Shown here one piece after another: positions 1 to 6,417 of a stretch of 32,099 nt of DNA. A program made the position numbers and the translations under genes. Source of the stretch: Limosilactobacillus viscerum. Its GTDB lineage: Bacteria; Bacillota; Bacilli; Lactobacillales; Lactobacillaceae. Position 1 is the stretch's first letter. Each line of letters begins with the position of its first letter. Under the pieces are notes generated by a model that worked only from the letters and a program-made list of their open reading frames with translations, searched no databases and was not told the origin of the DNA. Location: positions 1 through 32,099 of the forward strand of contig NZ_CANDNW010000019.1 in NCBI RefSeq assembly GCF_947387525.1, read 5' to 3'.

Positions 1-2
1 AT

Positions 3-62
3 TATCAAACACCTTTGGAAGTATTCATGAAGTATATTACAGATGACCAATTTCTAATTTAA
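3..62 (+). mobile_element. C-terminal end of an IS30-family-like transposase (partial)
   Basis: A plus-strand frame open from the window edge reads YQTPLEVFMKYITDDQFLI and then stops (TAA 60-62). The 'Y-x-TP-x-E-V-F' ending followed by a short tail is the usual C-terminus of IS30-family transposases in lactobacilli. Only the last 19 or so residues are present, so the catalytic DDE domain cannot be checked. The AT-rich bases just after the stop (about 63-85) probably contain the IS end, but no inverted repeat can be confirmed from one side. The element reads into the window, opposite in direction to the one at the right edge. Confidence 0.55.
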
Positions 63-183
63 ATTGACATTCCGGGAATTTAAACAAAAAAGAACCCTGC
101 TGAAGCAAGAGTCCTTAGCACACATTTTAAATGGAGTTAGGAAACTCAATTACAATACTCTGGTAAAATAGTGACAATAAAAA

Positions 184-218
184 TGGCGACTGTCTTGTAA
201 TTGACCGCCACTTTTTCG
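184..218 (+). terminator. Weak stem-loop, possible terminator after the left IS
   Basis: TGGCG (184-188) pairs with CGCCA (206-210), and GTC/GAC continue the stem past a three-base bulge. CTTTTT follows on the plus strand, and a short T run also follows on the minus strand. It could end transcription leaving the IS, or stop readthrough in either direction. The stem is short and bulged, so this is tentative. Confidence 0.35.
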
Positions 219-235
219 TGCACTAACCATGATTA

Positions 236-264
236 TCGACCTTCCAACATTAGTATGTTATACT
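236..264 (+). promoter_or_regulatory. Plus-strand promoter with extended -10
   Basis: A -35 box TCGACC (236-241, 4/6 to consensus) lies exactly 17 bp upstream of -10 TATACT (259-264). A TG dinucleotide one base before it (256-257) makes an extended -10 element. The predicted start is about 270-272. No long gene follows; a strong terminator ends about 90 bases downstream, so the product is probably a small RNA. Confidence 0.6.
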
Positions 265-270
265 TATATA

Positions 271-295
271 TGCAAAAAGCCAAGAGGGCTTGGCT
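271..295 (-). terminator. Intrinsic terminator of the minus-strand small transcript
   Basis: On the minus strand AGCCAAG, a CCCT loop and CTTGGCT form a perfect 7-bp stem (278-284 with 289-295) followed directly by TTTTTGC. It ends transcripts coming from the minus-strand promoter near 556-585. The same bases form the 5' hairpin of the opposing RNA. Confidence 0.65.
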
Positions 296-330
296 CTTGA
301 CTTCTTGCGTTCCGGAAATTGATTTAGCCA

Positions 331-360
331 GCTAACCGCTATTTGCGATTAGCTTTTTTT
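331..360 (+). terminator. Intrinsic terminator of the plus-strand small RNA
   Basis: GCTAA-C-CGC (331-339) pairs with GCG-A-TTAGC (345-353) around a TATTT loop, with one internal mismatch. Seven T residues follow (354-360). This is the strongest plus-strand terminator in the left end of the window. Confidence 0.7.
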
Positions 361-440
361 ATTATCGCGTAAGCCTTAGCAAAATTAATTGTTGCTACCG
401 ACAATAACCAAATTGTCAGTGCAATAACAAGGCGGCCTCT
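339..440 (-). pseudogene. Hydrophobic small frame without a normal start (possible broken type I toxin)
   Basis: From about 440 down to the TAG at 341-339 one minus-strand frame reads RGRLVIALTIWLLSVATI, then a basic tail ending KKANRK. A basic N-terminus, about 18 hydrophobic residues and a Lys/Arg-rich C-terminus is the shape of small membrane toxins and other single-span peptides. The frame has no ATG or GTG. An in-frame TAA lies about 27 bases upstream of the first residue quoted, and only ATT, CTG or TTG codons could start it. The neighbouring frame, with an ATG and a ribosome binding site (463-465), would feed into it after a +1 shift near CGGAAAGAGAGG. It may be a frameshifted gene, an unusual recoding site or chance. 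I do not recognise a family. Confidence 0.3.
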
Positions 441-465
441 CTTTCCGGGTTACTTTTGTTTCCAT
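385..465 (-). CDS. Possible 26-residue peptide, unknown function
   Basis: ATG (465-463) follows AAGGGG by nine bases, an acceptable ribosome binding site, and opens a frame of 26 codons beginning METKVTRKERP and ending LVIVGSNN before TAA (387-385). It is the only frame in the predicted minus-strand small transcript with both a start and a ribosome binding site. The peptide is basic at its N-terminus and not convincingly membrane-spanning. It may be real, or only the front of a longer frame that continues in the +1 frame (see 339-440). An alternative in-frame ATG lies at 474-472. Confidence is low because short frames arise by chance. Confidence 0.3.
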   Translation of the reverse strand: METKVTRKERPPCYCTDNLVIVGSNN

Positions 466-510
466 CGGTATCATCCCCTTCCGGATTCAGGGAATCACTT
501 CCGGAACGCT

Positions 511-548
511 GTAGTTAAGATATGGTCGCGACTCCTTATCTTAACTAC
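511..548 (-). promoter_or_regulatory. 5' stem-loop of the minus-strand small transcript
   Basis: GTAGTTAAGAT (511-521) and ATCTTAACTAC (538-548) form a perfect 11-bp inverted repeat with a 16-base loop. In the minus-strand RNA the loop carries AAGGAG. The stem would sit at the very 5' end of the transcript predicted from the promoter at 556-585, a position that usually stabilises an mRNA. On the plus strand the same repeat is followed by ATTTTTTATT and could act as a terminator. Confidence 0.5.
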
Positions 549-555
549 ATTTTTT

Positions 556-585
556 ATTATGCCTTAATAACATATACAGTGCAAA
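556..585 (-). promoter_or_regulatory. Minus-strand promoter of the small transcript
   Basis: A -35 TTTGCA (585-580, 4/6) is separated by 18 bp from -10 CATAAT (561-556, 5/6). The predicted start is about 549, at the foot of the 511-548 hairpin. The resulting RNA of about 280 nt would run to the terminator at 271-295. It lies just downstream of the rplS terminator, so transcription from rplS should not normally enter it. Confidence 0.45.
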
Positions 586-597
586 CATCATTTAAAC

Positions 598-628
598 TAA
601 AAAAGAACCCTTGATGTACAAGGGTTCT
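598..628 (-). terminator. rplS intrinsic terminator
   Basis: AGAACCCTTG (604-613) and CAAGGGTTCT (619-628) form a perfect 10-bp stem with a 5-base loop, followed on the minus strand by six T residues. It begins 14 bases after the rplS stop codon and ends that transcription unit. Confidence 0.85.
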
Positions 629-641
629 CACGGTTAGATTA

Positions 642-1004
642 CTATTCAGCGTCGCGACGCTTTTCAGCGATACGAGTAGCCTTACCAGTACGTGCACGTA
701 AGTAGTACAGCTTAGCACGACGTACACGACCATGACGCAGAACATCAATCTTAGCAACACGTGGTGAGTGTACTGGGAAAGTACGTTCAACACCAACACC
801 GTTACTGATCTTACGAACAGTGTAGGTAGCGCTGATACCAGCACCGTGACGCTTGATAACAACACCTTCGAACATCTGGATACGTTCGTGTGAACCTTCA
901 ACGATCTTGGCGTGTACACGAACAGTATCACCGGCACGGAAGTCCGGAATATCATCACGTAATTGACTAGCAGTAATCTTTTCGATCAACTTATTTTGAC
1001 GCAT
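642..1004 (-). CDS. rplS: 50S ribosomal protein L19
   Basis: This 120-residue basic protein of the large ribosomal subunit sits at the 30S-50S interface. It begins [16 protein letters not shown] and contains the family core [19 protein letters not shown](K/R)RHG and [11 protein letters not shown]. Its length fits L19 (usually about 115-120 residues). The frame stays open upstream to an ATG at 1040, but the 1004 start matches the family N-terminus and has AAGGAAAG ahead of it. It is the last gene of the rpsP-khpA-rimM-trmD-permease-rplS stretch. It has its own promoter (1088-1116), a leader with small hairpins and a terminator at 598-628. Confidence 0.97.
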   Translation of the reverse strand: MRQNKLIEKITASQLRDDIPDFRAGDTVRVHAKIVEGSHERIQMFEGVVIKRHGAGISATYTVRKISNGVGVERTFPVHSPRVAKIDVLRHGRVRRAKLYYLRARTGKATRIAEKRRDAE

Positions 1005-1081
1005 AAAAATTTCTTTCCTTTCGCCGACATTCATGTCCATCCTTGGGCAGCGGAATACCGTTATTCACGGCTAAACAGCCA
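1005..1081 (-). promoter_or_regulatory. Structured rplS leader, possible L19 autoregulatory leader
   Basis: The predicted transcript start near 1081 leaves about 77 bases before rplS. That stretch folds into consecutive small hairpins on the minus strand: GGCT-GTTT-AGCC, CCGT-GAATA-ACGG and GACA-TGAA-TGTC, the last flanked by CGC/GCG. Bacilli are known to have an L19 leader RNA upstream of rplS, and this one has the right place and size. I could not verify the family consensus by eye. Confidence 0.45.
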
Positions 1082-1087
1082 ATAACT

Positions 1088-1116
1088 ACTATACATGGTT
1101 TCACCCTTACTTTCAA
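1088..1116 (-). promoter_or_regulatory. rplS promoter
   Basis: TTGAAA (1116-1111, 5/6) and TATAGT (1093-1088, 5/6) are separated by exactly 17 bp on the minus strand, just after the permease stop codon. rplS can therefore be expressed independently of the permease and trmD genes upstream of it. Confidence 0.75.
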
Positions 1117-1119
1117 GGG

Positions 1120-2553
1120 TTAATCATGATGTTCCTGGTTAATAATTGAATGACGAATTCCATAGATAAAGTAAATTAACAGGCCAATGATGAACCAGCC
1201 CACCATTAAAATCTTGGCATCCTTATTCAATCCCCAGAAAATTACCGCCGAAAAAATGGCAGAAACAGCTGGCAATACCGGGTACCATGGCATCTTAAAT
1301 TGTGCTTTTGGTAAGTCCTTCCCCTCCCGACGGCGCAAAGCATAGATCCCCAGTGAGACGAAGATAAACGCCACCAGGGTCCCTGCTGAAACAAGCGTAG
1401 CGAGGAAAGTAAAGGGAAAGACTGAACCCAGGATCATTGCCAAAACTGTGATCATCCACAAAGCATGATTTGGAACGTGCTTTTCATCAATTACCCCTAG
1501 TGTCTTCGGCAGCAAGCCATCGCGGCCAAATGCATAAATCAACCGCGAAGACGCCAGCAAAATGGCAATCAAGGCCGAGAAGATCCCGACAATTGCCACA
1601 ATTGAGAGCATATTCGCTGTTAAATAGTGTCCCGATTGGCGGAGCGCCCAGGCTGCCGGCTCGGCATTATTGGCATACCGTGAGTACTTAAACATTCCCA
1701 CCAAGACAAGCGAAACTGCAATGAAAAAGCCGGTTCCAAGTACTAAGGTCCCAATTAGTCCCCGCGGCATCGTCTTTTGCGGGTTCTTCGTTTCTGCCGT
1801 GTTGGCCGCAATCGCGTCAAAGCCAACATAGGCAATAAAGATTTGGGCAGTCCCTGCCAGGATACCCTGCCAGCCACCAAAAGTTGTTCCTGGCCGGTGC
1901 GGTGGAATGAATGGGGTATAGTTCTTCGTTTGAACTGCGGTTGCACCAACCACAATAAACATGAGGATAACCAGTAGCTTGATTGAAACAATAAAGTTTT
2001 CAATTTTACTTACCTGGTGAACACCCCGCGAAATTAGAACTCCGACAACCAGGATGGCGAAGGCCGCCAAAATATCGACATAGGACCCCTTGGCCGGGTT
2101 AAAACCACCAGTTAATGCGGTCGGTAGCTTAATGCCAAAGCTGGCCAGAAAGCCCTGCATATAAGCAGACCACCCCGAGGCAACAAAGGCCACCGAGATA
2201 AAGTATTCCGCCAGAAGCGCCCAGCCGGCTATCCAGCCAAAGAATTCGCCAAAAAGGACGTTAATCCACGAAAAAGCTGAGCCCGCGAATGGCAAAACGG
2301 AGGAAGTTTCGGCATAGGCAAGTGCAGAAAGTCCCGCACCAACCGCGGCCACAATAAATGCAAGTGGTACGGCCGGGCCAGTGTGCTCAGCCGCCACGAT
2401 TCCCGGTAACGTGAAGATAGCAGTCCCAACAACCATCCCCGTTCCCAAACCAATTAGGTCAATCGTCCGCAGGCTTGGTGTCAACTTTGCGTCTTTTTGC
2501 TGGTAAACCGCTGGGTCCTGCTTCCACAACAGGCGTTTTAATAATTTTTTCAA
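1120..2553 (-). CDS. APC-superfamily amino acid permease (YfnA/CAT-like)
   Basis: This 477-residue integral membrane protein has about twelve or more hydrophobic spans. Its N-terminal segment IDLIGLGTGMVVGTAIFTLPG carries the glycine-rich unwound helix 1 that binds substrate in APC transporters. FIAYVGFDAIAANTAETKNP, downstream, is typical of the cationic amino acid transporter (CAT/YfnA) branch. It probably imports amino acids by proton symport; the substrate cannot be told from sequence. The start is TTG, with GGGAGG seven bases ahead, immediately after the trmD stop (12-bp gap), so it is likely translated on the trmD mRNA. Its position between trmD and rplS is unusual, because these are normally adjacent. 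Confidence 0.9.
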   Translation of the reverse strand: MKKLLKRLLWKQDPAVYQQKDAKLTPSLRTIDLIGLGTGMVVGTAIFTLPGIVAAEHTGPAVPLAFIVAAVGAGLSALAYAETSSVLPFAGSAFSWINVLFGEFFGWIAGWALLAEYFISVAFVASGWSAYMQGFLASFGIKLPTALTGGFNPAKGSYVDILAAFAILVVGVLISRGVHQVSKIENFIVSIKLLVILMFIVVGATAVQTKNYTPFIPPHRPGTTFGGWQGILAGTAQIFIAYVGFDAIAANTAETKNPQKTMPRGLIGTLVLGTGFFIAVSLVLVGMFKYSRYANNAEPAAWALRQSGHYLTANMLSIVAIVGIFSALIAILLASSRLIYAFGRDGLLPKTLGVIDEKHVPNHALWMITVLAMILGSVFPFTFLATLVSAGTLVAFIFVSLGIYALRRREGKDLPKAQFKMPWYPVLPAVSAIFSAVIFWGLNKDAKILMVGWFIIGLLIYFIYGIRHSIINQEHHD

Positions 2554-2565
2554 TCGGCACCTCCC

Positions 2566-3324
2566 TTAATCCGGAACATCAGGATCCTGGTCAAGCTTTA
2601 AGTCTTGAAGCATGATCTGCTGCTCGCGGGTTAGCTTAGCGGTCTTTAGGAGATCCGGCCGTCGTTCAAGTGTCCGGCGAAGTGACTCCCGCATCCGCCA
2701 TTCTTTAATCTTCTGGTGATTCCCGCTAGTCAGCACTTCCGGAACCTTCATCCCCCGGAAGTCAGCCGGCCGCGTATATTGTGGGTATTCTAGCAAGCCA
2801 TTGCTAAAGGAGTCACCCAGCGGCGATGCCATGTTACCAAGCACGCCCGGAACAAAGCGGACGGTGGCATCGATCATTACCATCGCTGCCAATTCTCCCC
2901 CGGTCAAAACGTAATCACCCAGCGAAGCTTCATCGGTGACAAGGGAGCGAATTCGTTCATCATAACCCTCGTAGTGGCCGCAAATAAAGGTCAGGTGCTC
3001 CTCTTGGGCAAGTTCCTGGGCATAGTCCTGGTCAAACTTACGGCCAGCAGGATCCATTAGGATAACCCGGCCCTTAGGATACTGGCCATCGATTTCCTTA
3101 TCGATCGCGTCCATTGCATCAAAGATTGGCTGGGCCTGCAGCAGCATCCCCGCGCCACCACCAAATGGTGCATCATCCACGTGGTTATGTTTGTCAGTGG
3201 TGTAGTCCCGGAAGTCGGTTACGTTAATGTCTAAAAAGCCGCTCTCTTGTGCCTTGCCAATGATCGATTCACCGAGGGTTGCTTGGAACATGTCGGGAAA
3301 AAGGCTTAAGATATCAATTCTCAT
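2566..3324 (-). CDS. trmD: tRNA (guanine37-N1)-methyltransferase TrmD
   Basis: This SPOUT-family enzyme methylates G37 of tRNAs that read CNN codons, using S-adenosylmethionine, and so prevents +1 frameshifting. The 252-residue length is normal. The N-terminus [13 protein letters not shown], the [12 protein letters not shown] segment, the [12 protein letters not shown] knot motif and the C-terminal [19 protein letters not shown] are all family signatures. Its ATG overlaps the rimM stop codon by one base (TAATG), implying translational coupling. The permease follows 12 bp downstream. Confidence 0.98.
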   Translation of the reverse strand: MRIDILSLFPDMFQATLGESIIGKAQESGFLDINVTDFRDYTTDKHNHVDDAPFGGGAGMLLQAQPIFDAMDAIDKEIDGQYPKGRVILMDPAGRKFDQDYAQELAQEEHLTFICGHYEGYDERIRSLVTDEASLGDYVLTGGELAAMVMIDATVRFVPGVLGNMASPLGDSFSNGLLEYPQYTRPADFRGMKVPEVLTSGNHQKIKEWRMRESLRRTLERRPDLLKTAKLTREQQIMLQDLKLDQDPDVPD

Positions 3325-3830
3325 TATTCTAACCCCTCCATCAGCTCAACAATTACCTGCTGGTTAGCAAGGTCTACTTTTTTGACCACGTCATCAATTA
3401 CCGGTAGTAACAATTCATCTTTACCAGGCCGGTCTACCACCCATACATCATTAGCGCCGGGTGACATAATTTCCTTGATCTTACCGAGCTCTTCACCATC
3501 GACAGTCTTAACCGTTAGACCAATAATTTGCCGGTAGTAATACTGACCATCTTCTAATGGTTGTTGGTCCTCACCACTGACGAGCAGCTCATGGTCACGG
3601 AACTTTTCAACATCGTTAATGTTGTCATAGCCAACAAACTTGACGAGGACAAAGCCCTTATGCTGACGTGCTTTTTCAACCGTCAATTCGAGGGGCTCGC
3701 CAGCGGTCTGCAAGTACAGCTTCTTTTCTGGGGCAAACCGTTCCTTAATAAAATCAGTGGTTGCCATCACCCGGACTTCACCACGGATACCGTGGGTATT
3801 TACAATCTTCCCAACGTTATAAAATTCCAT
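3324..3830 (-). CDS. rimM: Ribosome maturation factor RimM
   Basis: This 168-residue protein assists maturation of the 30S head by binding ribosomal protein S19. The N-terminal RimM beta-barrel shows [16 protein letters not shown] at residues 6-21. The C-terminal PRC-barrel includes [18 protein letters not shown] and ends in a segment resembling [12 protein letters not shown]. The ribosome binding site AGGAGG precedes ATG 3830. Only about 20 bp separate this gene from the terminator hairpin at 3851-3882, so it depends on readthrough from rpsP-khpA unless an unseen promoter overlaps the hairpin. Confidence 0.97.
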   Translation of the reverse strand: MEFYNVGKIVNTHGIRGEVRVMATTDFIKERFAPEKKLYLQTAGEPLELTVEKARQHKGFVLVKFVGYDNINDVEKFRDHELLVSGEDQQPLEDGQYYYRQIIGLTVKTVDGEELGKIKEIMSPGANDVWVVDRPGKDELLLPVIDDVVKKVDLANQQVIVELMEGLE

Positions 3831-3850
3831 CTTTTCCTCCTAAAATGAGA

Positions 3851-3882
3851 AAAAACTCCCACAGAATTGTGTGGGAGTTTTT
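3851..3882 (-). terminator. Bidirectional hairpin between khpA and rimM
   Basis: AAAAACTCCCACA (3851-3863) and TGTGGGAGTTTTT (3870-3882) form a 13-bp perfect stem with a 6-base loop. Its A/T arms supply a T run on either strand, and on the minus strand TTTTTTCTC follows. It begins directly after the khpA stop and should attenuate, not fully stop, transcription into rimM-trmD. Confidence 0.75.
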
Positions 3883-3884
3883 AT

Positions 3885-4145
3885 TTAGTGACGGTGATCA
3901 TTAATCAGTAACCGGACTTTTTTAGAGTTGGAACGCCGAGAACGCGCACCTTCAACAACGGTCCGCAACGCCGCAGCAACATGTCCCTGCCGCCCGATTA
4001 ACCGGCCAACATCATCCTTCCGTGCATCAATGATGTACTCGTGGTACTTACCACTGTCATCTCCGGTAATCGTCAATGACTCAGGATGCTTCAAAAGTGG
4101 GGTAACTAAACTACGAATCAGCGTCTCTATATTTGTCTCAGTCAT
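3885..4145 (-). CDS. khpA: KH-domain RNA-binding protein KhpA (YlqC family)
   Basis: This small 86-residue protein is a single type II KH domain with the signature VGRLIGRQGHVAAALRTVV around residues 46-64. KhpA partners KhpB (EloR/Jag) in other Firmicutes, binding small RNAs and affecting cell elongation and division. The position directly after rpsP and before rimM is the conserved place for this family. It starts at ATG 4145, 12 bp after rpsP. A strong hairpin follows the stop codon. Confidence 0.95.
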   Translation of the reverse strand: MTETNIETLIRSLVTPLLKHPESLTITGDDSGKYHEYIIDARKDDVGRLIGRQGHVAAALRTVVEGARSRRSNSKKVRLLINDHRH

Positions 4146-4157
4146 GATAGCTCATCA

Positions 4158-4433
4158 CTACTTCTTTGCGTACTTAGCTTCGTGGTACTTCTTCATAACG
4201 CCAGCCTTTTGAAGCATGTTACGAACAGTGTCAGATGGTTGGGCACCCTTTTGAAGCCAATCCATAACAGCGTCTTCATCAAACTTGACTTCCTTAGGAG
4301 TAGTCAATGGGTTGTAAGTACCTAAAGCGGTAATGAAACGACCATCACGTGGTGAACGTGAGTCAGCTACGACGATCCGGTAGAATGGACGCTTCTTTGA
4401 ACCCATACGCTTTAAACGAATTTTAACAGACAT
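4158..4433 (-). CDS. rpsP: 30S ribosomal protein S16
   Basis: This 91-residue small-subunit protein is needed for 30S assembly. The N-terminus [34 protein letters not shown] and LGTYNPL are diagnostic, and the length is typical (about 90 residues). GGGAGG lies seven bases or so upstream of ATG 4433. It is first in a new transcription unit, with its own promoter (4468-4496) downstream of the ffh terminator. Confidence 0.98.
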   Translation of the reverse strand: MSVKIRLKRMGSKKRPFYRIVVADSRSPRDGRFITALGTYNPLTTPKEVKFDEDAVMDWLQKGAQPSDTVRNMLQKAGVMKKYHEAKYAKK

Positions 4434-4467
4434 TTTTGCACCTCCCTGAATTCTTTTAACAGATAAT

Positions 4468-4496
4468 AATATACCAGTCTTCCAAGAGAATGTAAA
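4468..4496 (-). promoter_or_regulatory. rpsP operon promoter
   Basis: TTTACA (4496-4491, 5/6) lies exactly 17 bp from TATATT (4473-4468, 5/6) on the minus strand. The predicted start leaves a leader of about 25-30 bases before rpsP. It should drive rpsP and khpA and, past the hairpin, rimM, trmD and the permease. Confidence 0.7.
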
Positions 4497-4579
4497 GTAG
4501 TTTTTCTTGACAGGCTTAAATTATTTTAGCGAACGCGTGAAAAGAGCCCGTTTTTCACCGGTTACTTATTCAATATCAA

Positions 4580-4612
4580 CAAAAGAAAAATTCCGGCATT
4601 TCCACCGGAATT
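4580..4612 (-). terminator. ffh intrinsic terminator
   Basis: AATTCCGG (4589-4596) and CCGGAATT (4605-4612) form a perfect 8-bp stem around an 8-base loop. On the minus strand TTTTTCTTTT follows. The stem starts only a few bases after the ffh stop and closes the rnc-smc-ftsY-ylxM-ffh unit. Confidence 0.85.
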
Positions 4613-4616
4613 AAAC

Positions 4617-6062
4617 TTACTTTCTCTTACGGAGCTTGCGCAGCTTTTTAATTCGCTTGGCCTTGTCTTTCTTCATCTTCCGGGCCATCCGGTTCATTGC
4701 CATTTGCCCCATCTTGCCACCGGGCATTTGGCCACCGAACATGTTCTGCATGCCACTCATGTTTCCATTCGTAACCTGCTTCATCATCTTCCGCATCTGG
4801 TTAAACTGCTTGATCATCCGGTTAACCTCAACAATTGGCCGACCAGCACCAGCTGCTAACCGCCGGCGCCGACTCGGGTTCATCAAGTCCGGATTTTCCC
4901 GTTCTTCAGGCGTCATTGAGTAAACAATTGCTTTAATATGGTCAAATTGCTTCGGGTCAACGTTAATGTTCTTTAGTGCCGGGTTGTTAGCCATCCCTGG
5001 AATCATCTTAATAATGTTTTCAATCGGTCCCATCTTGGTAACCTGGTCCATTTGCGCAAGGAAGTCGTTGTAATCAAACGTGTTTTCCCGCATCTTGTCC
5101 ATGGTTTCCTGGGCCTGTTCTTCATCAAAGTCCTTCTGCGCCTTCTCAATCAGGGTCATCATGTCACCCATCCCGAGAATTCGTGAAGCCATCCGGTCAG
5201 GATGGAAGACGTCCAGATCGGACATCTTTTCACCTTCACCGACGAACTTAATTGGCTTTCCCGTAACGGCCCGGATTGACATAGCGGCACCACCACGGGT
5301 ATCACCATCCAGCTTCGTCAGGACAACCCCGGTGATATCAAGCTTGTCATCAAACCCTTGGGCAGTATTAACGGCGTTTTGACCAGTCATCGAGTCAATT
5401 ACCAGCAGGATTTCGTCCGGGTGAACCAGTTCCTTAATATTAGCCAGTTCATCCATCAGCTGTTCATCAATTTGTAGACGACCAGCCGTATCGATGATGA
5501 CATAGTCATTATGGTTCTGCTTGGCTACTTCCATCCCCTCGCGGACAATTTCCACGGGGTCCACGTCAGTTCCTTTTTCAAAAACCGGAACATCAATTTG
5601 GTCAGCCACTTGTTGCAACTGGGTAATGGCAGCTGGACGGTAGACGTCGGCCGCGATAAACATTGGTCGCGCCTTTTCTTCGTCTTTCAAGCGCAGTGCC
5701 AATTTTCCGGCAGTGGTAGTCTTACCGGCACCTTGCAGCCCAACCATCATGATGACGGTTGGAATGTGCTTCGACTTATTGAGGGGAACCGCTTCTTCCC
5801 CCATCAGCTTAGTTAACTCATCATTAACAATCTTAACAATTTGCTGGGCAGGATTCAGTCCCTTTAGTACCTCCGCACCAGCAGCCTTTTCCCGCACTGT
5901 CTTTACAAAGTCCTTAACGACCTTGAAGTTAACATCGGCTTCTAGTAATGCCAGGCGGATTTCCCGCATGGTTTCCCGCAGGTCGGCTTCAGTAACTTTT
6001 GGTTTCCGTCGGAGCTTTTCCATCGCCTTCTGCAGGCGTTCAGTTAATCCTTCAAATGCCAT
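4617..6062 (-). CDS. ffh: Signal recognition particle protein Ffh (SRP54)
   Basis: This GTPase binds signal peptides and 4.5S/6S-type SRP RNA and delivers ribosomes to the membrane receptor FtsY. The 481 residues comprise an N domain (MAFEGLTERLQ onward), a G domain with GLQGAGKTTT, DTAGRLQ and TKLDGDTRGG, and a C-terminal M domain (about residue 300 on) that is rich in methionine and ends in a run of Lys/Arg. All NG motifs are intact. It follows ylxM by three bases with GGAGGAAG overlapping the ylxM end, and ftsY lies just upstream. The SRP protein, its receptor and the YlxM regulator are thus encoded together. Confidence 0.98.
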   Translation of the reverse strand: MAFEGLTERLQKAMEKLRRKPKVTEADLRETMREIRLALLEADVNFKVVKDFVKTVREKAAGAEVLKGLNPAQQIVKIVNDELTKLMGEEAVPLNKSKHIPTVIMMVGLQGAGKTTTAGKLALRLKDEEKARPMFIAADVYRPAAITQLQQVADQIDVPVFEKGTDVDPVEIVREGMEVAKQNHNDYVIIDTAGRLQIDEQLMDELANIKELVHPDEILLVIDSMTGQNAVNTAQGFDDKLDITGVVLTKLDGDTRGGAAMSIRAVTGKPIKFVGEGEKMSDLDVFHPDRMASRILGMGDMMTLIEKAQKDFDEEQAQETMDKMRENTFDYNDFLAQMDQVTKMGPIENIIKMIPGMANNPALKNINVDPKQFDHIKAIVYSMTPEERENPDLMNPSRRRRLAAGAGRPIVEVNRMIKQFNQMRKMMKQVTNGNMSGMQNMFGGQMPGGKMGQMAMNRMARKMKKDKAKRIKKLRKLRKRK

Positions 6063-6065
6063 CTT

Positions 6066-6407
6066 TTATTCTTCCTCCAAACTTTCCAAATGACTAACCA
6101 GGTCATTCAGTTTTGCGTCATCTGGGTAGTTATTGCGGACATACTGCTGGATCTCGTCAGCCTGTTTATTACGTGCTTGAAATTCAGCGTACAGGTGCAA
6201 CTTGGTCTCGTAATCTTCCAAGATATTTTCCGTCCGCTTAATATTGTCATAGACTGCCTGGCGGCTAACATTAAAGTTCTCCGCAATTTCACCGAGCGAA
6301 TAATCATCCCCGTAGTAAAGTTCCAGGTAGTCATTTTGCTTCTTGGTCAGTAACGGTTGGTAGAACTCAAATAGTGAGTTAATCCGGTAGTTCTTTTCAA
6401 TTTCCAT
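6066..6407 (-). CDS. ylxM: YlxM-family SRP-associated helix-turn-helix protein
   Basis: This small protein (113 residues) has a sigma-70 region 4-like helix-turn-helix, [20 protein letters not shown], with an acidic C-terminus. YlxM homologues are encoded next to ffh across Firmicutes and have been shown in streptococci to associate with the SRP and modulate it. The frame is open upstream to 6431. ATG 6407 is preferred because AGGTGG lies at the right distance and [21 protein letters not shown] matches the family start. That start lies 10 bp beyond the ftsY stop. Confidence 0.93.
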   Translation of the reverse strand: MEIEKNYRINSLFEFYQPLLTKKQNDYLELYYGDDYSLGEIAENFNVSRQAVYDNIKRTENILEDYETKLHLYAEFQARNKQADEIQQYVRNNYPDDAKLNDLVSHLESLEEE

Positions 6408-6417
6408 GACTATCCAC

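Larger units (their letters stand above)
271..360 (+). ncRNA. Candidate small antisense RNA of about 90 nt
   Basis: This is the interval between the promoter at 236-264 and the intrinsic terminator at 331-360. The RNA would have a 5' hairpin (AGCCAAG 278-284 with CTTGGCT 289-295), a single-stranded middle containing GCGTTCCGGAA (307-317), and the terminator hairpin. It would be fully complementary to the 3' part of the predicted minus-strand transcript from about 549 to 271. An ATG at 270-272 opens a 21-codon frame, but no ribosome binding site precedes it. The antisense role is inferred from geometry, not from similarity to a named RNA family. Confidence 0.5.

Noticed and set aside
557-958. 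Open frame of 133 codons overlapping rplS on the same strand
   Set aside because: It is an out-of-frame shadow of the highly conserved L19 gene, with a Val/Leu-rich composition produced by frame-shifted codons and no family resemblance.
1005-1040. N-terminal extension of rplS from ATG 1040 ([12 protein letters not shown])
   Set aside because: L19 proteins begin at the M-R-x-N position. The extension lies in the hairpin-rich leader, and the downstream ATG has its own ribosome binding site.
4507-4512. TTGACA on the plus strand between rpsP and ffh
   Set aside because: There is no -10 at a suitable distance and no plus-strand gene or terminator follows, so it is likely chance.
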